From Malus domestica (taxonomy: Eukaryota; Streptophyta; Magnoliopsida; Rosales; Rosaceae), in NCBI RefSeq assembly GCF_042453785.1, contig NC_091665.1, forward strand, positions 29,498,501 to 29,562,500: DNA of 64,000 bases, in the 5' to 3' direction. The position numbers and the translations under genes were made by a program. The notes under the pieces are model-generated. The model saw nothing but the letters and a program-made list of their open reading frames with translations. It did not search any database and was not told where the DNA came from. Position 1 is the first letter of the stretch. Every line of letters begins with the position of its first letter. Of this stretch, positions 35,639 to 45,599 are shown piece after piece.

Positions 35639-36724
35639 TCAGAAAATATCGAGAATTTCCAAGATGAAATTGTTGCAGAGGGGGCAATTGCCCCGCTGGA
35701 CCCACAGCTCTCGGGAGCACATCCTGCAGAACGTATGCCCGCAGGGGATAAACGCCGCGCCCTTATGCCTCACCATGCACACGCAGCAGTTATACTCCAC
35801 ATTCCCTTCTTCCGCCGCCACATCCACCTCCTCCTCCTCCTCGTACACCTGCTCATCCTCGTCCTCGTCCATCGTGTACCTCGACTCCACCCCCATCTGC
35901 CTGTCCGTCTCCTCCAACAAGTCCATCAACGACATCCTCACCGGCTCCGCCGTCCCCGACGCCGCACCCGTCTCTCCCGACGACACGTCATTTCTCGTAT
36001 CTTCTTCCGCAGCCAATGCCGCCGCCGCAGCCAATGCCGCCGCCGCAGCTTCGGTAGCCTCTTGCGCCGCCACAGCTTCCCTCGCCGACAGCGATCTCTC
36101 CTCGTCCAGCGCCGCCGACAATCGCCGTCTTGGAGAGTCCGCCGCGACCTCGTCCGCCGCGAACCGCACAGAGCCCTGGCGCGAGAACATCGAGGCGCGG
36201 GGGTTGTTTATATCCACCTCGTCGGGCGGAATCGAGGGGTTGGCGCTGAATCGAGTGGAGCCCCGCCGCGAAATTTGCCTCTCGACCTGCTGAGTCATGT
36301 CGAGATCGGACTCGGGAGTGACGTAACGGACCGAGCTGCGACGCGAGTTGCGAGATCGCGGGTGGTGGTGGTGATTGGAACCGTAGTTAGTCGTATTCCG
36401 GATAGGGATGTCCGAGGTGGGGACACGGACGGAGGAGGTCCAGGCGGAGCCGGCGCGTTTGAGTAGGAGGCGTTCTTTGAACGACTTCCAGGCTTTCTTA
36501 TCCTTCTTGCCAATCAGGGCCCGGTAGGACTTGGGCTCCTCGTCGCGGATTATATCGAGTAGGGTCCGACCCGAGATTATGGCGGGAAGTGCGGGCGGTG
36601 GAGGGGGCTGTTTGGCGGCTGCAGGGGCCAGCAACACGTCGTGTAGGCTCAATCCGGCTAAGTCTCTCCCGTTGCTACTCGCTGACATCTGATCGAGAAG
36701 CGTTAGCCTCCGGCGACCTTCCAT
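35639..36724 (-). CDS. C3HC4 RING-finger protein, probable E3 ubiquitin ligase
   Basis: Single-exon gene of 361 codons on the minus strand, unusually GC-rich next to its AT-rich surroundings. The C-terminal RING has spacing C313-x2-C316-x11-C328-x-H330-x2-C333-x2-C336-x10-C347-x2-C350, all eight ligands present, and would bind an E2 enzyme. Upstream are an N-terminal segment MEGRRRLTLLDQMSA with a GLSLHDVLL motif, basic serine-rich stretches (SRRGSTRF, SRQGSVRF) that look like phosphorylation sites, an Ala-rich helix (about 215-240) and a Glu/Asp-rich run before the RING. This matches a group of plant RING proteins of unknown substrate. No transmembrane segment. The start is chosen because it is the first ATG in frame and opens a conserved-looking N-terminus. 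Confidence 0.88.
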   Translation of the reverse strand: MEGRRRLTLLDQMSASSNGRDLAGLSLHDVLLAPAAAKQPPPPPALPAIISGRTLLDIIRDEEPKSYRALIGKKDKKAWKSFKERLLLKRAGSAWTSSVRVPTSDIPIRNTTNYGSNHHHHPRSRNSRRSSVRYVTPESDLDMTQQVERQISRRGSTRFSANPSIPPDEVDINNPRASMFSRQGSVRFAADEVAADSPRRRLSAALDEERSLSAREAVAAQEATEAAAAALAAAAALAAEEDTRNDVSSGETGAASGTAEPVRMSLMDLLEETDRQMGVESRYTMDEDEDEQVYEEEEEVDVAAEEGNVEYNCCVCMVRHKGAAFIPCGHTFCRMCSRELWVQRGNCPLCNNFILEILDIF

Positions 36725-37053
36725 TTCACAAATTCACCAAAAATATATTATATGAACAAATTTAAAATACAATGGAGGAATGAGGAAATCAGCGGATCGG
36801 AAGTATCTGTTCGATTTGTTTGGATTCTGAGATTTCTTGGGAAATGTAACTGAACTAACAATGGGGATCTATAATTTTTTTTTCTTTCAGTTGAGTAATA
36901 TACTCGTTTTCTGAGGGCATCTAAGCAAAAAACCGCAAGAATACGTACATTTTTATGTATTTTTTTAGTTACTAAATACGTAGTTCATGCATCAGTTACG
37001 GTTTCCAGTTAAAAACCAGTAACGAACTATAATTTTTACGCGTATAAAAAAAA

Positions 37054-37175
37054 AGAGTTTTAACAAAACACTTCTGGTACTGTTCTTACCTTTAACTGCC
37101 ATTATTTACTATACCTTTAAAAATAGTTTTTTGTTAAAAGAGAAATTTTTTTGAATTTTTTCGTTAGTTTTTCTT
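37054..37175. mobile_element. Short MITE, copy 1 of a three-copy family
   Basis: Starts GAGTTTTAACAAAACACTT and ends TCGTTAGTTTTTCTT, with TGGTACTGTTC and TTTACTATACC inside. The same order of blocks is found at 59764-59875, and in related form at 58505-58649. Confidence 0.65.
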
Positions 37176-37740
37176 AAAAAATATATATTACGTTGCTAAC
37201 TTACTACAATGAGTGTTGCGTAATAAATGCACAATGCAGTTATGTCGACCCGCCGCCATTTTGTGGTGTCAATCAACCGATTAATTAACGTCTGTCATCT
37301 CGACACCACATTTCACAGTAACTCATTAACCACCTAAAATCCTCCAACACTAAATGAGAATTGCACAATTAATGTAGAACTCTTATGTATCGGTCAACTG
37401 GCTTCCTTCTTCAATTGATCAGCTTATTTGTGCCAGTCGATCAAATTTCTTGTTGTGTCGGTCAATCGACATCACAATACACATTACTTACACATTTTCA
37501 TCATTCATGGGAGAAATTTGGGTGTAAAACAATAAAAGTCTGAATCTAAGACGTTTAAGTTTACAGTTATACGGAACTTTGATAGTGGAGGAAAATGAAA
37601 CGGAAAGTGGGTACATGCATGGGATACCTTACGTCCCGTGACCGTTGCTTCTGGTGGTACCGGCAGATACGATGGCTCCGCCAGCTTTCAATTATTTAGT
37701 TATTGTGTTTATCTCTCTGAAAAACAATAAGAATAAAGCT

Positions 37741-37795
37741 GAGATTTACCAGAGCCCGAGAGAGACAAAGAAACATTCATATGATGATGGAAGCA
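37741..37795 (-). repeat. Copy of F-box upstream sequence
   Basis: GAGATTTACCAGAGCCCGAG and ACATTCATATGATGATGGA match 33919-33972 almost exactly. That is the leader just upstream of the broken F-box gene. The copy lies 3.8 kb away with no F-box coding part next to it. Confidence 0.75.
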
Positions 37796-39849
37796 AAAAA
37801 AGAATTGTAATCTAGATAAAAAGACGAGAGAGAGAGAGAGAGAGTCGATGCACCAAAAGGCAAAAGCTAAGTGATGGATCGATAGCAAGTTGTCAATGGT
37901 GGGTCTGTATGTTTGTTTTTTTGTTTGTTTTCTTTCTTCGCTTAAAGCCTAATTAGTAATTGGTTGTGTGGATGATTGATTGTATTTGTGGTTGTTGGTT
38001 AATCTCTTTCTTTTTTTTCTTTTTTTTTTTCTGGTTTTATTCCGACTTTAGCTCTCAAATTGTAGGGGAGGGAAAGAGGGATTTTTGGGGCATTTGGGCA
38101 AGGGGAGCGAGTCTTGTGGGAGGAGGAGGTACTAGGTTCCCTCTACTTCCGCTTGTTTGTGGCAAGTACAACACCGTCATACATTTACTTCAATCTTTTC
38201 AGCTTATCAAATTTACTGCTGCTATACATATCAACCTAATAGTTATGTTATTCCTCATAATGCGATGAAAAGTAATAATAGTTTCTGGATAACGTTTTTG
38301 TCGTTTTTATGGGTTAATTATGGTTTAGGGTTTTATGGGTTAGTTATTTCTTTAGGACTTGTTCTGTGATCAATGAAAATAGATGTAATGAAATTGGAAC
38401 AAACTTGTAAAAAGAAACAATTCCCAAAGAGACAACGGAAGGGGGAAGAAAATTAGATATACAAGCGAATCGAGAGTCGAAGACACAAGGAGGATGGGTA
38501 TGGCATAAGTTGGAAGACAAAGTATAGAACTCAAGTGAAGGAGGAGCATAGAGCAATAGGCAAGCATTTTGTTTTGGTTCATAAGATAAGTGGTGAAAAT
38601 TAAAAATGATGTTAGGATGAGTAGTGTGTGCGGGCATGACCTGATCTGATTAGATTATTCATGTATGTAAGATTTACAAAGCAAGAATAGTCATTATTGG
38701 ATAATAACGATCTACACATAAATACATCGAAAAATATATATATACTAATATGTATTGATTTGAAGGTTTTGTGGTGGGAGATTCGTTTGTTTCAAAGATG
38801 AGTGGTTGAAGATGTTAGGTTGTTATGAATTTGGAGGTAACGACTAACTAGTTGCAATCAAAGTACAGAATGTGCAGGTTTTTGCTAGCTTAATATTGGT
38901 TCCACATGCCCATCATCTACTACACTTCTTATTTTTCTTTTCCATGTGTAATAAATGGGGTGGTACCAATACACCAGAGTATGTCATACTTCGACGCTTA
39001 GAGCCGTTTGATCCAATATTGAATTTAACAATTTTAAGTACCACATTATACATTAAAATTAGATCAAATGGTTCGAAATATCAGAGTATTTCATAATCCG
39101 GTGTATTGAAAATAATATTATAATATATGACTAGTAAAAGAAGTTGAGGATCTCATAGACTTTTCAAAGATCTTGATCTAATGCAAGAGTGGGACATATT
39201 TTTAATGTAGGTGTGGAATTGCAGGTTATCTTTGTCTTTAATTTGTTGACTTCACATGTCTTGCCATTGTTACTTTAAATACTGTCACTATCTCAACAAA
39301 GAAATTAATATAAGGCGTGGGCTGCAAATGTTGTTTTTCTTTAGGGTTTTGCATGCATCCATAACACGAAAAGGGTGCAGTTTCATGTGTTTTAATTACT
39401 TCAATGAAAATGCGTGATTGATTTTTGAATGCCTACCACCGTACATGCATAAGTGCATGTAATTTCTTTTTGTTTACAACAAGACGAGAGAGATACTAAC
39501 ATGTTTGTAATTTAAAAATGTTGACAAAACTATGCTGGTTTTTCCTCCCAAAAATAATTGTAGAGCTCCGCCAGTGACTGGAGGAAAGGGGGTGACGTGT
39601 ATGGACCAATCAAACCTGCTAGTCTTTAGTCTAGTGATATTTTTTTCACCAAATTAAAAAATGTCTCAAATTCCAATTTTTTGAATCAACAAAGGCATAA
39701 CTTCAAACTGCACTTAAACATCAGCCCAATGGTTTGATGACTGTCGCGTTTATATGGGCCTTGCCTGAATGCTATGTCTTCCCATCCTTTTAAGAAGCCC
39801 AATTATTTTTCTTCAAAAGGTCAATTAATTAATTAATTAATTAATTTGG

Positions 39850-40885
39850 AAAGGGATCCTCTTCGGATCTCTTCCATTCACCTAATCAATCAATCCGAGT
39901 TCTTGAAATTTGATCAAACAACTACAAATAGAAAGTTTATTTAAAAGTTATAATAATTTTAAGGGTAAATTACACTTTCATACCTCAGGTTTGTGATCTA
40001 TTTAAATTCCTTATAATATCTTCAAAATATTTCACTTTCATACTTTAAGTACTATTTTATTTCAAAATAATACATCCGTTACATTTTTCATCTATTGATC
40101 TGTTAAATGCTGACGTGGCTACCACATATATGCCACGTGGCTGCTAAATGTCTGCCACGTGGCAAATAAAAAAAAATAATTTTTTTTTAAAAAAACCTGA
40201 ATTTTCTCATAAAAAGAAGAAACCCACCATCCCTCCCCCCTCCAGCGACCCACATCCCTATCCCTAACCCAGAATCCAAAAGCAGCAAGAAGAAGAAAAA
40301 AAAAAAAAAAACTGCAGCAGCAACAGTAGGAGGAAGAAGAAGAAGGAAAACAAAAACCCCAAACCCAATTCATCCCCCCCCCCTCCCCGACGCCGTGCGA
40401 CCTTCTCCCTTTCCCCTTCCCCACGGGTCAGGATCTTGTGATTTTCATTATGGGTGGGTTTTGAAAATACTTTGAGTTTGAGATGATTTTTGGACTGGTT
40501 TTGTGGTAGATCCACCTAATCTCGGGTGGAATTTTTGGGGGTGGGTGATGAGGGATGGGAGAAAGGGGTGGCTCGGGTGGGACGAACTAGGAAATTTTTT
40601 TTGAGAAAATTCAGGTTTTTTTTTTTTAAATAAAAAAATATTTTATTTGCCATGTAGTAGACATTTGGCAACCACGTGACATATATGTGGCAACCACGTC
40701 AACATTTAACAGATCAATGGATGAAAAATGTAACGAAAGTATTATTTTGAAATAAAATAGTACTTAAGGTATGAAAATGAAATGTTTTGAAAATATTGTA
40801 AGAAATTAAAATAGACCCAAACCTGATGTATGAAAATGTAATTAAATCAAATTATAATAGAAGAGATTCGAAAAGAATCATTTCC
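39850..40885. mobile_element. Outer MITE split by a second element
   Basis: Ends AAAGGGATCCTCTTCGGATC (left) and the inverted GGAAATGATTCTTTTCGAAT (right) lie between direct repeats AATTAATTTGG (39839-39849 and 40886-40896). The left half (39850-39955) resembles the MITE at 35124-35282. Its body is interrupted at TTATAATA by the 0.9-kb element at 39956-40851. Confidence 0.72.
39956..40851. mobile_element. Nested element with ~250-bp inverted repeats and G-boxes
   Basis: Left repeat about 39961-40210 and right repeat about 40599-40848 are inverted copies at roughly 85-90% identity, sharing TTTCATACCTCAGGTTTG-like ends and the same run of blocks. TTATAATA flanks it at 39948-39955 and 40852-40859. 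The left repeat carries two perfect palindromes CCACGTGG (40133-40140, 40155-40162); the right has degenerate copies. The 390-bp middle is low in complexity (AAG/GCA repeats, C runs) and encodes nothing recognised. It is a non-autonomous, Mutator- or hAT-like element. Confidence 0.75.
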
Positions 40886-41556
40886 AATTAATTTGGCACA
40901 TTAAATAGATATTGCACAAATAACTCGCCAAAAAATAATTAAAAACAGATAATGCCAGATGAGCACCCAACTAAAAAATTATTTATTTGCGGAAGTGTAA
41001 AAAAGCGCGGCTTCTCGAGACTTCCATACATCGTCCGCTTCCGAACATCTTTCCCTTTTTAGCCACCACAACACCATCAAAGCCTCCGGCAAGCATTCTT
41101 CTTCTTCTTCTTCATCAATCTCTCCGGGTTGCTCGACCAGGTAAATTCAAATTTACCTCTTTTTTTTAATTTTTTTTTCTCGTTTAGGAATTTGGGATTT
41201 TGATTCGATGAAATCGTTAATTGAATTTTGATTTGTTTTCGAATTTCAGGGGTCTTTGTTGTATTTGTATTCTGTTTGGCTGTTTCAGCTTCACTCACAC
41301 ACTTCAATAATGTCCCATATCCTTTGCAAGCGGATCCGATTCTTCCCCTGTTAATTTTTTTCTAAATTGTAATGATTTATGCCCTGTTTGGCTGCCGATA
41401 AACGTCGAGAAAATCACGAAGATCAGATCTTTGTTGTTCCTGATCTTTGACTTCATGTTGTGTTCGGCGTTTTCTCGGCAACCAAACGGATTGTAATTTG
41501 AGAGTCGTGTTGTCTGTGATGCTTGAAGTGTTTTTTTTTGTTTGTCTTAACTGAAG
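40886..41556. other. Leader and upstream region of the SERF-like gene
   Basis: The CTTCTTCTTC stretch at about 41098-41115 and the GACCAG|GTAAAT donor at 41140 look like a non-coding leader exon of the SERF-like gene. A TTTCAG acceptor at about 41250 may start a second leader exon. Confidence 0.45.
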
Positions 41557-42037
41557 CGAACGCGGAAACCAGAGGGATCGAGACCGCGAAAGGGCTCAGG
41601 CCAGGTCTGGCGGCAACAAATCCAAGCCCAAAAATGACGGATTAACCCCTGAACAACGCCGCGAAAGGTATCGATTTTGATCCCTTTTTCTCTGAACTTC
41701 ATGCCTTTCATGTTCAATGCATTGCTTGTGATTTAATTCTGAGTTGGATTGGTGTTTACGATTCAATTTTGAATTGGAATCTTGCTTGTGATTCACTCAT
41801 GAATTGGGGTTTTGTTTGTGATTCAATTATGAATTAGAATTCTGTTTGTGATTCAGTTCTGAATTGGGATTTTGCTTGTGTTTCGGTTCTGAATTGGGAT
41901 TTTGTTTTTGATTCAATTCTGAGCTGGGGATTCTGTTTGTTTTTCGGCTTAGGGACGCGAAAGCGCTGCAGGAGAAGGCGAAGAAGAAAGCAGCGGCGCA
42001 GCAGGCCGGAGGGATCAACGCCGGCGGCAAAAAATGA
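41557..42037 (+). CDS. Small SERF/4F5-family protein, start not identified
   Basis: Two coding exons are visible: 41557-41667 and 41953-42037, joined through AG|G. They encode RGNQRDRDRERAQARSGG, the conserved core NDGLTPEQRRERDAKALQEK, and a Lys/Ala-rich tail ending GGINAGGKK. This is the plant 4F5/SERF family, small, highly charged, disordered proteins of about 65-75 aa; animal SERFs promote amyloid formation, and the plant role is unknown. Family members begin MTRGNQRDR. Here the codon before RGN reads GAA, reached only through a phase-2 acceptor, and I could not find an exon with a matching ATG. Either the start exon lies further up (41080-41340) with a junction I misplaced, or the gene has lost its start. 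A minisatellite fills the intron. Confidence 0.68.
41725..41945. repeat. Intronic minisatellite, ~30-36 bp units
   Basis: About six or seven diverged copies of TTCTGAATTGGGATTTTG + TTTGTGATTCA fill most of the second intron of the SERF-like gene. Confidence 0.85.
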
Positions 42038-43397
42038 GATGGGATGGAGATAATGTGAAGATTAGGGACTAGATTAGGGATTAATGTGATTGTGTGCTTT
42101 GTAATTGTATGGTTGGGTGGGAATTAGAAGGTGGGTTTGTTTTTGGTTTGGGATTTGGAGTCTGTCTCTGTTTGAGTATTTGAAAATCGAGATGAACAAT
42201 CAAATTTCAAGTGTTTGTTTTGGTTCTGGAAACTGCCATTAATGTGTACTTGTTAGATTCTGAAAAGCTTTCAGCTTTATAAGCCCTTGTAATCGTAATC
42301 TAGCATTAAATTTGTTTGCTTTAGTACTTTTCATTCAACAATCATATACACCAGCAAGAGAGGATCCTCGCCGGATCTTCTAATCATATTACAATCAGTT
42401 TTTTGTAAGGTCCTGTTTATATTCAATTTTAAATAAAAAATTGTACAATGATCTCTGACTGCACAATGTATGATGAGATTTGAGGAGATTCTCACAATAA
42501 GGATTCGGCGAGGATCTTCCTGGGACCAGCATCAAGGTGACGATGATAGTTATTAACCATTTTGTTGGTTTCCGCTTCCAAGCTAACTCGGTGGCTTTCA
42601 GACCAGCTCGGTTTGCCCTCCATTGTGGAGATGAACGTACTTGGTGTAATGAACCGCCTACTATAGTTAGTGATTTGCTTGTGGAGAATATTGCTTCACC
42701 CTGTACAAACTAGCCAGTTCTTGGCTTTGTCGACGTTGGTGTCGAACTGAACTCATTTGATTACTTATATAACTTATTGATGGAATGAAGAATTCTTAGG
42801 GTAGGAACCGAACTCAAATACCCTTTATTCCTCTTCTGTGACAACTCAACGTGCTTACAATGATGAAGAAAAACTTATATAGCATACCAATCACGTCATT
42901 CGTAGGGCAGCTCGCATAAGAATCATAGGAATTTTTGCGTTAGGTCTGTTTGCAAATATTATTAGACTCATCTGGTGTGAGAAGTGACAGGATGAATTGG
43001 GTTTTCGGAAATTCTATCCGGGTTTGTACTTGTTCTCCTTGGTTGCTGAGAAATGTTGGAAAGGAGAGAGATTTACGTTTTGAGTACTGGGATTTTGGTG
43101 TTTTGTTCGGAATGGGGTAGCTGAAGGGTCTACTCTGCTGCCTTCAAGCAATTAGTTTGCTGGATAGCTTGAGTTTTATTTGAATTTTGGTGTTTCGGTC
43201 AACTCAATTTCGTTTTGTTAGCGTAGAATGCGTAGAAAAGGTTCGATTTTCAGCTTATGGGGACCCTTGAAAATCAGAATAATGTTAATCCTGGTAGCTG
43301 ATTTTGATTATTTTCACTGTTTATATTTTCATAGAGAGATGAATGAACATATTATGAGCATCTCTTCTCGTGGTCGTTTTATCCTTTATACTTTCAG
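42038..43397. other. Spacer between SERF-like gene and PPR fragment
   Basis: Contains the SERF-like 3' UTR and a short MITE (42358-42523). The rest holds no supported gene; the open frame at 43228-43521 overlaps the PPR fragment in another frame. No sign of the missing PPR N-terminus was found here. Confidence 0.5.
42358..42523. mobile_element. Short MITE with GAGGATCCTCGCCGGATC ends
   Basis: About 166 bp between GAGGATCCTCGCCGGATCTT and the inverted GAAGATCCTCGCCGAATCCT. Ends are related to, but distinct from, the GGATCC...GGATCTCTTCC family at 35124 and 39850. Confidence 0.7.
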
Positions 43398-44000
43398 GTT
43401 TTTGAACTGCTACCGGAGCTGCTCTGGTACCGACCTAACGCTGCTGTATACGTTAAAGCTAATCGTCATCCTGGAAAATGTAAGCAACCGGAAAAGGCCC
43501 GCGAGCTTTTTGAAGCTATGATTGAAGAAGGCTGTGATGTCAACACTGAATCTTACACTGCTCTTGTATCTGCCTATGGCAACAGCGGGCAAATAGAAAC
43601 AATGGAAAAGTGTTCTGAGAGGTTTCAGAGTGCTGGGATCCAAGCCAATATTGCGACTTTCAACATTCTCCTAGATTGCTATGGAAAAGCTGGGAAATAT
43701 GAGAATATGAGTGCTGTGATGGAATACATGCAGAAATATCATTACTCGTGGACGATTACGACATACAATGTGGTGATAGATGCATTTGGGAGGGCTGGGG
43801 ATTTGAAACAAATGGAGTATCTGTTTAGACTAATGCGATCAGAGAGGATCAAGCCAAGCTGCGTCACACTGAAAGCAGCACGTTCAGTTCGAGTTGAGCC
43901 ATCTGTGTTGTCCAGTTCCATTGAGTCACCAACTTTCTGCTTTTCAACTAACAATTCTTCTCCTCCTCCTAATTGGAAAGGGAAGCCTAAAACATATTGA
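43398..44000 (+). pseudogene. P-class PPR protein fragment (At5g48730-like)
   Basis: After a TTTCAG acceptor, an open frame of about 200 codons reads VFELLPELLWYRPN, GKCKQPEKARELFEAMIEEG, TYTALVSAYG-like, FQSAGIQANIATFNILLDCY and YSWTITTYNVVIDAFGRAGD. These are PPR helices of an organelle-targeted RNA-binding protein. Compared with the full gene as I recall it, the N-terminal third is missing. About 115 residues (several PPR units) are also absent between SAYG and NSGQIETMEKC; the join keeps frame, as expected from recombination between two PPR units. Similarity stops after PSCVTL, and the last 40 residues look random. A further piece of the same gene (LAAGKPEKLDSVLHVVEN) lies beyond a MITE at 44450. 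It could still be transcribed, but is very likely non-functional. Confidence 0.8.
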
Positions 44001-44075
44001 AACATTAGAAAACAGGAAGGATAATTAAATCTTATTGCTAAAACGATAAATAATGCTCACTCGTTCGACCTAGTT

Positions 44076-44449
44076 TGGGAGTGAGGTGCTTAAAAAAAAA
44101 GCACCTATAAAAAAAAAGCTGTGAGGGTTTTAGGTGTTTGGTAAACTGAAAAAAGAGAGCTTATTTTGGAAGCTGCTGTGAGAATAAGCTGCAATCAAAG
44201 GAAAAAGCTGAAGCTGCTATTTGCAGCTTTGGAAAACTGGCTTTTTTTCAAAGCACATGGAGCTACAATGCTCATTTAATGAAAAGACACACTATCAGAC
44301 TGCTTTTTTTTTTCCAAAAGCACTTTTACAAAAAAGTTTACCAAACGCTCTGCTGCTTTATTTCACAGCCGCTTATTCTCACAGCACAGCCGCTTATTCT
44401 CACAGCAGTTTTTTTTCAAAACACAGCAATACCAAACCAGCAATTCGTC
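44076..44449. mobile_element. MITE between the two PPR pieces
   Basis: About 370 bp with partial inverted similarity: GGTGTTTGGTAAACTG and GCTGCTGTGAGAATAAGC near the left are mirrored by GCTTATTCTCACAGCAG and CAATACCAAACCAGC at the right. It is T/A-rich with GCTGC repeats, and a 22-bp unit is tandemly doubled at about 44366-44408. TTTGGTA ends suggest a hAT-type MITE. Exact ends and target duplication are uncertain. Confidence 0.55.
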
Positions 44450-44620
44450 AGGTATATAGTCTAGCTGCGGGTAAACCTGAAAAACTTGATAGCGTTTTAC
44501 ATGTCGTGGAGAACTGAGACGTGATGCTTGCTTGATACTGTGTTTTACAATTGTCTGGTTGGTTAATGCTTATGGAAGGATGGAATGCTTCATGCTTCTA
44601 TACCTTATCATTGTTTAGTA
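44450..44620 (+). pseudogene. C-terminal remnant of the same PPR gene
   Basis: After CGTCAG, the frame reads AAGKPEKLDSVLHVVEN and then meets a stop. Beyond that, in changing frames, pieces like VFYNCL and NAYGRM remain. These match the repeats that follow PSCVTL in full-length relatives, so this is the continuation of the 43398-44000 fragment. Confidence 0.7.
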
Positions 44621-45599
44621 CCAATGCTAGCGGATCCTATCCTATGCGCAAAATACATTTTCCAATCCAATTCTCGACACCAAACGAGAACCGAAAATGC
44701 ATACGTATAATAAATCTTTCACTTATGTTTTTTTTAAAAAAAAGCATGTATACGGTTAGCATTCTCATCTCCATGTCCTTCGACAGTGGGGCATGATACT
44801 GCCCCTTTCCGGACCCTGCCATGGAAATCATCGTCAGAGAGAGAACGAGAGAGTTTGGCGGGGTTTCGGTGTTTACGTTATTCTAAAATATAAAAAAAAT
44901 GATGTTCGAGAAAGGGTGCATAAGTGATGAATTAAATTTTGACGTGGACAAACTGAATATTTGTTATTTTACTAGACACTAGCGTTAAATGATGACGTGA
45001 ACATATTTTGAAGTGTTTTAACTCTCAATTATCTATGAAGTTTTGAATCTTTAAACTCACCCCCTTGTAATCAAGCAAATTTAGATTTTAATTTGGCTAA
45101 AAGTGGTCGATTAGGGATTTAGAGTTCCATTTAATGCTAATGACACATCATCGAGTGCTAGTGATCTTAAAGGAAGAAATATCAAATGACAATAAGCGAT
45201 CAACTCACAATCAAAATATGCGTATCAAGAAATGAAATATCAGTTAAATACGAATTTGAAGTAAGTTACAGTACGTAAATAAAGGTATAGTATAAGATTT
45301 ATTCCGCATAACTATAACAGTGAGATTACAATCAGAACGTGGATATCAATAAACAAACAGAATGAAAGCCGAGTCAAATTTATGTGAAATTGAAGTATTA
45401 CAAGAGATGATAATAATCAATCGGACTATTTCCCTTTTAGTGATAAAAAAAACAAAATGAGAGTCAAAAAATAAAAAAAATAAAAAAATAAATTTCATGT
45501 ATTTAAATTTTGGCCTGTTTCTTCTTCCTCATCGAACCAACCCCAATCGAACTCGAAAAAATAAAATTTTAAGGGACGTAATAATAAAAAGCCCAAAAT
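44621..45599. other. Spacer before EAF1, no gene seen
   Basis: AT-rich intergenic sequence. No supported gene. The EAF1 promoter is expected toward the right end. Confidence 0.45.

Larger units (their letters stand above)
36725..39849. other. Gene-poor spacer with small repeats
   Basis: Begins with the RING gene promoter. It then holds a short MITE (37054-37175), a copy of F-box leader sequence (37741-37795), a short GA tract (about 37825-37846) and AT-rich DNA. Open frames at 37960-38640 and 38872-39096 show no family, start context or splice pattern that I can support. Confidence 0.5.

Noticed and set aside
35598-36466. Two long plus-strand open frames (231 and 243 codons) opposite the RING gene
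   Set aside because: They are low-complexity Ser/Ala and Arg/Leu-rich mirror frames of the GC-rich RING coding region, without any family similarity. The minus-strand frame has a perfect C3HC4 RING.
38344-38637. A 97-codon minus-strand frame
   Set aside because: No domain, signal or homology recognised, and it lies in a gene-poor repeat-rich stretch. Chance length is expected.
41725-41945. CRISPR-like spaced repeats
   Set aside because: This is a eukaryotic intron. The units are head-to-tail diverged minisatellite copies without unique spacers.
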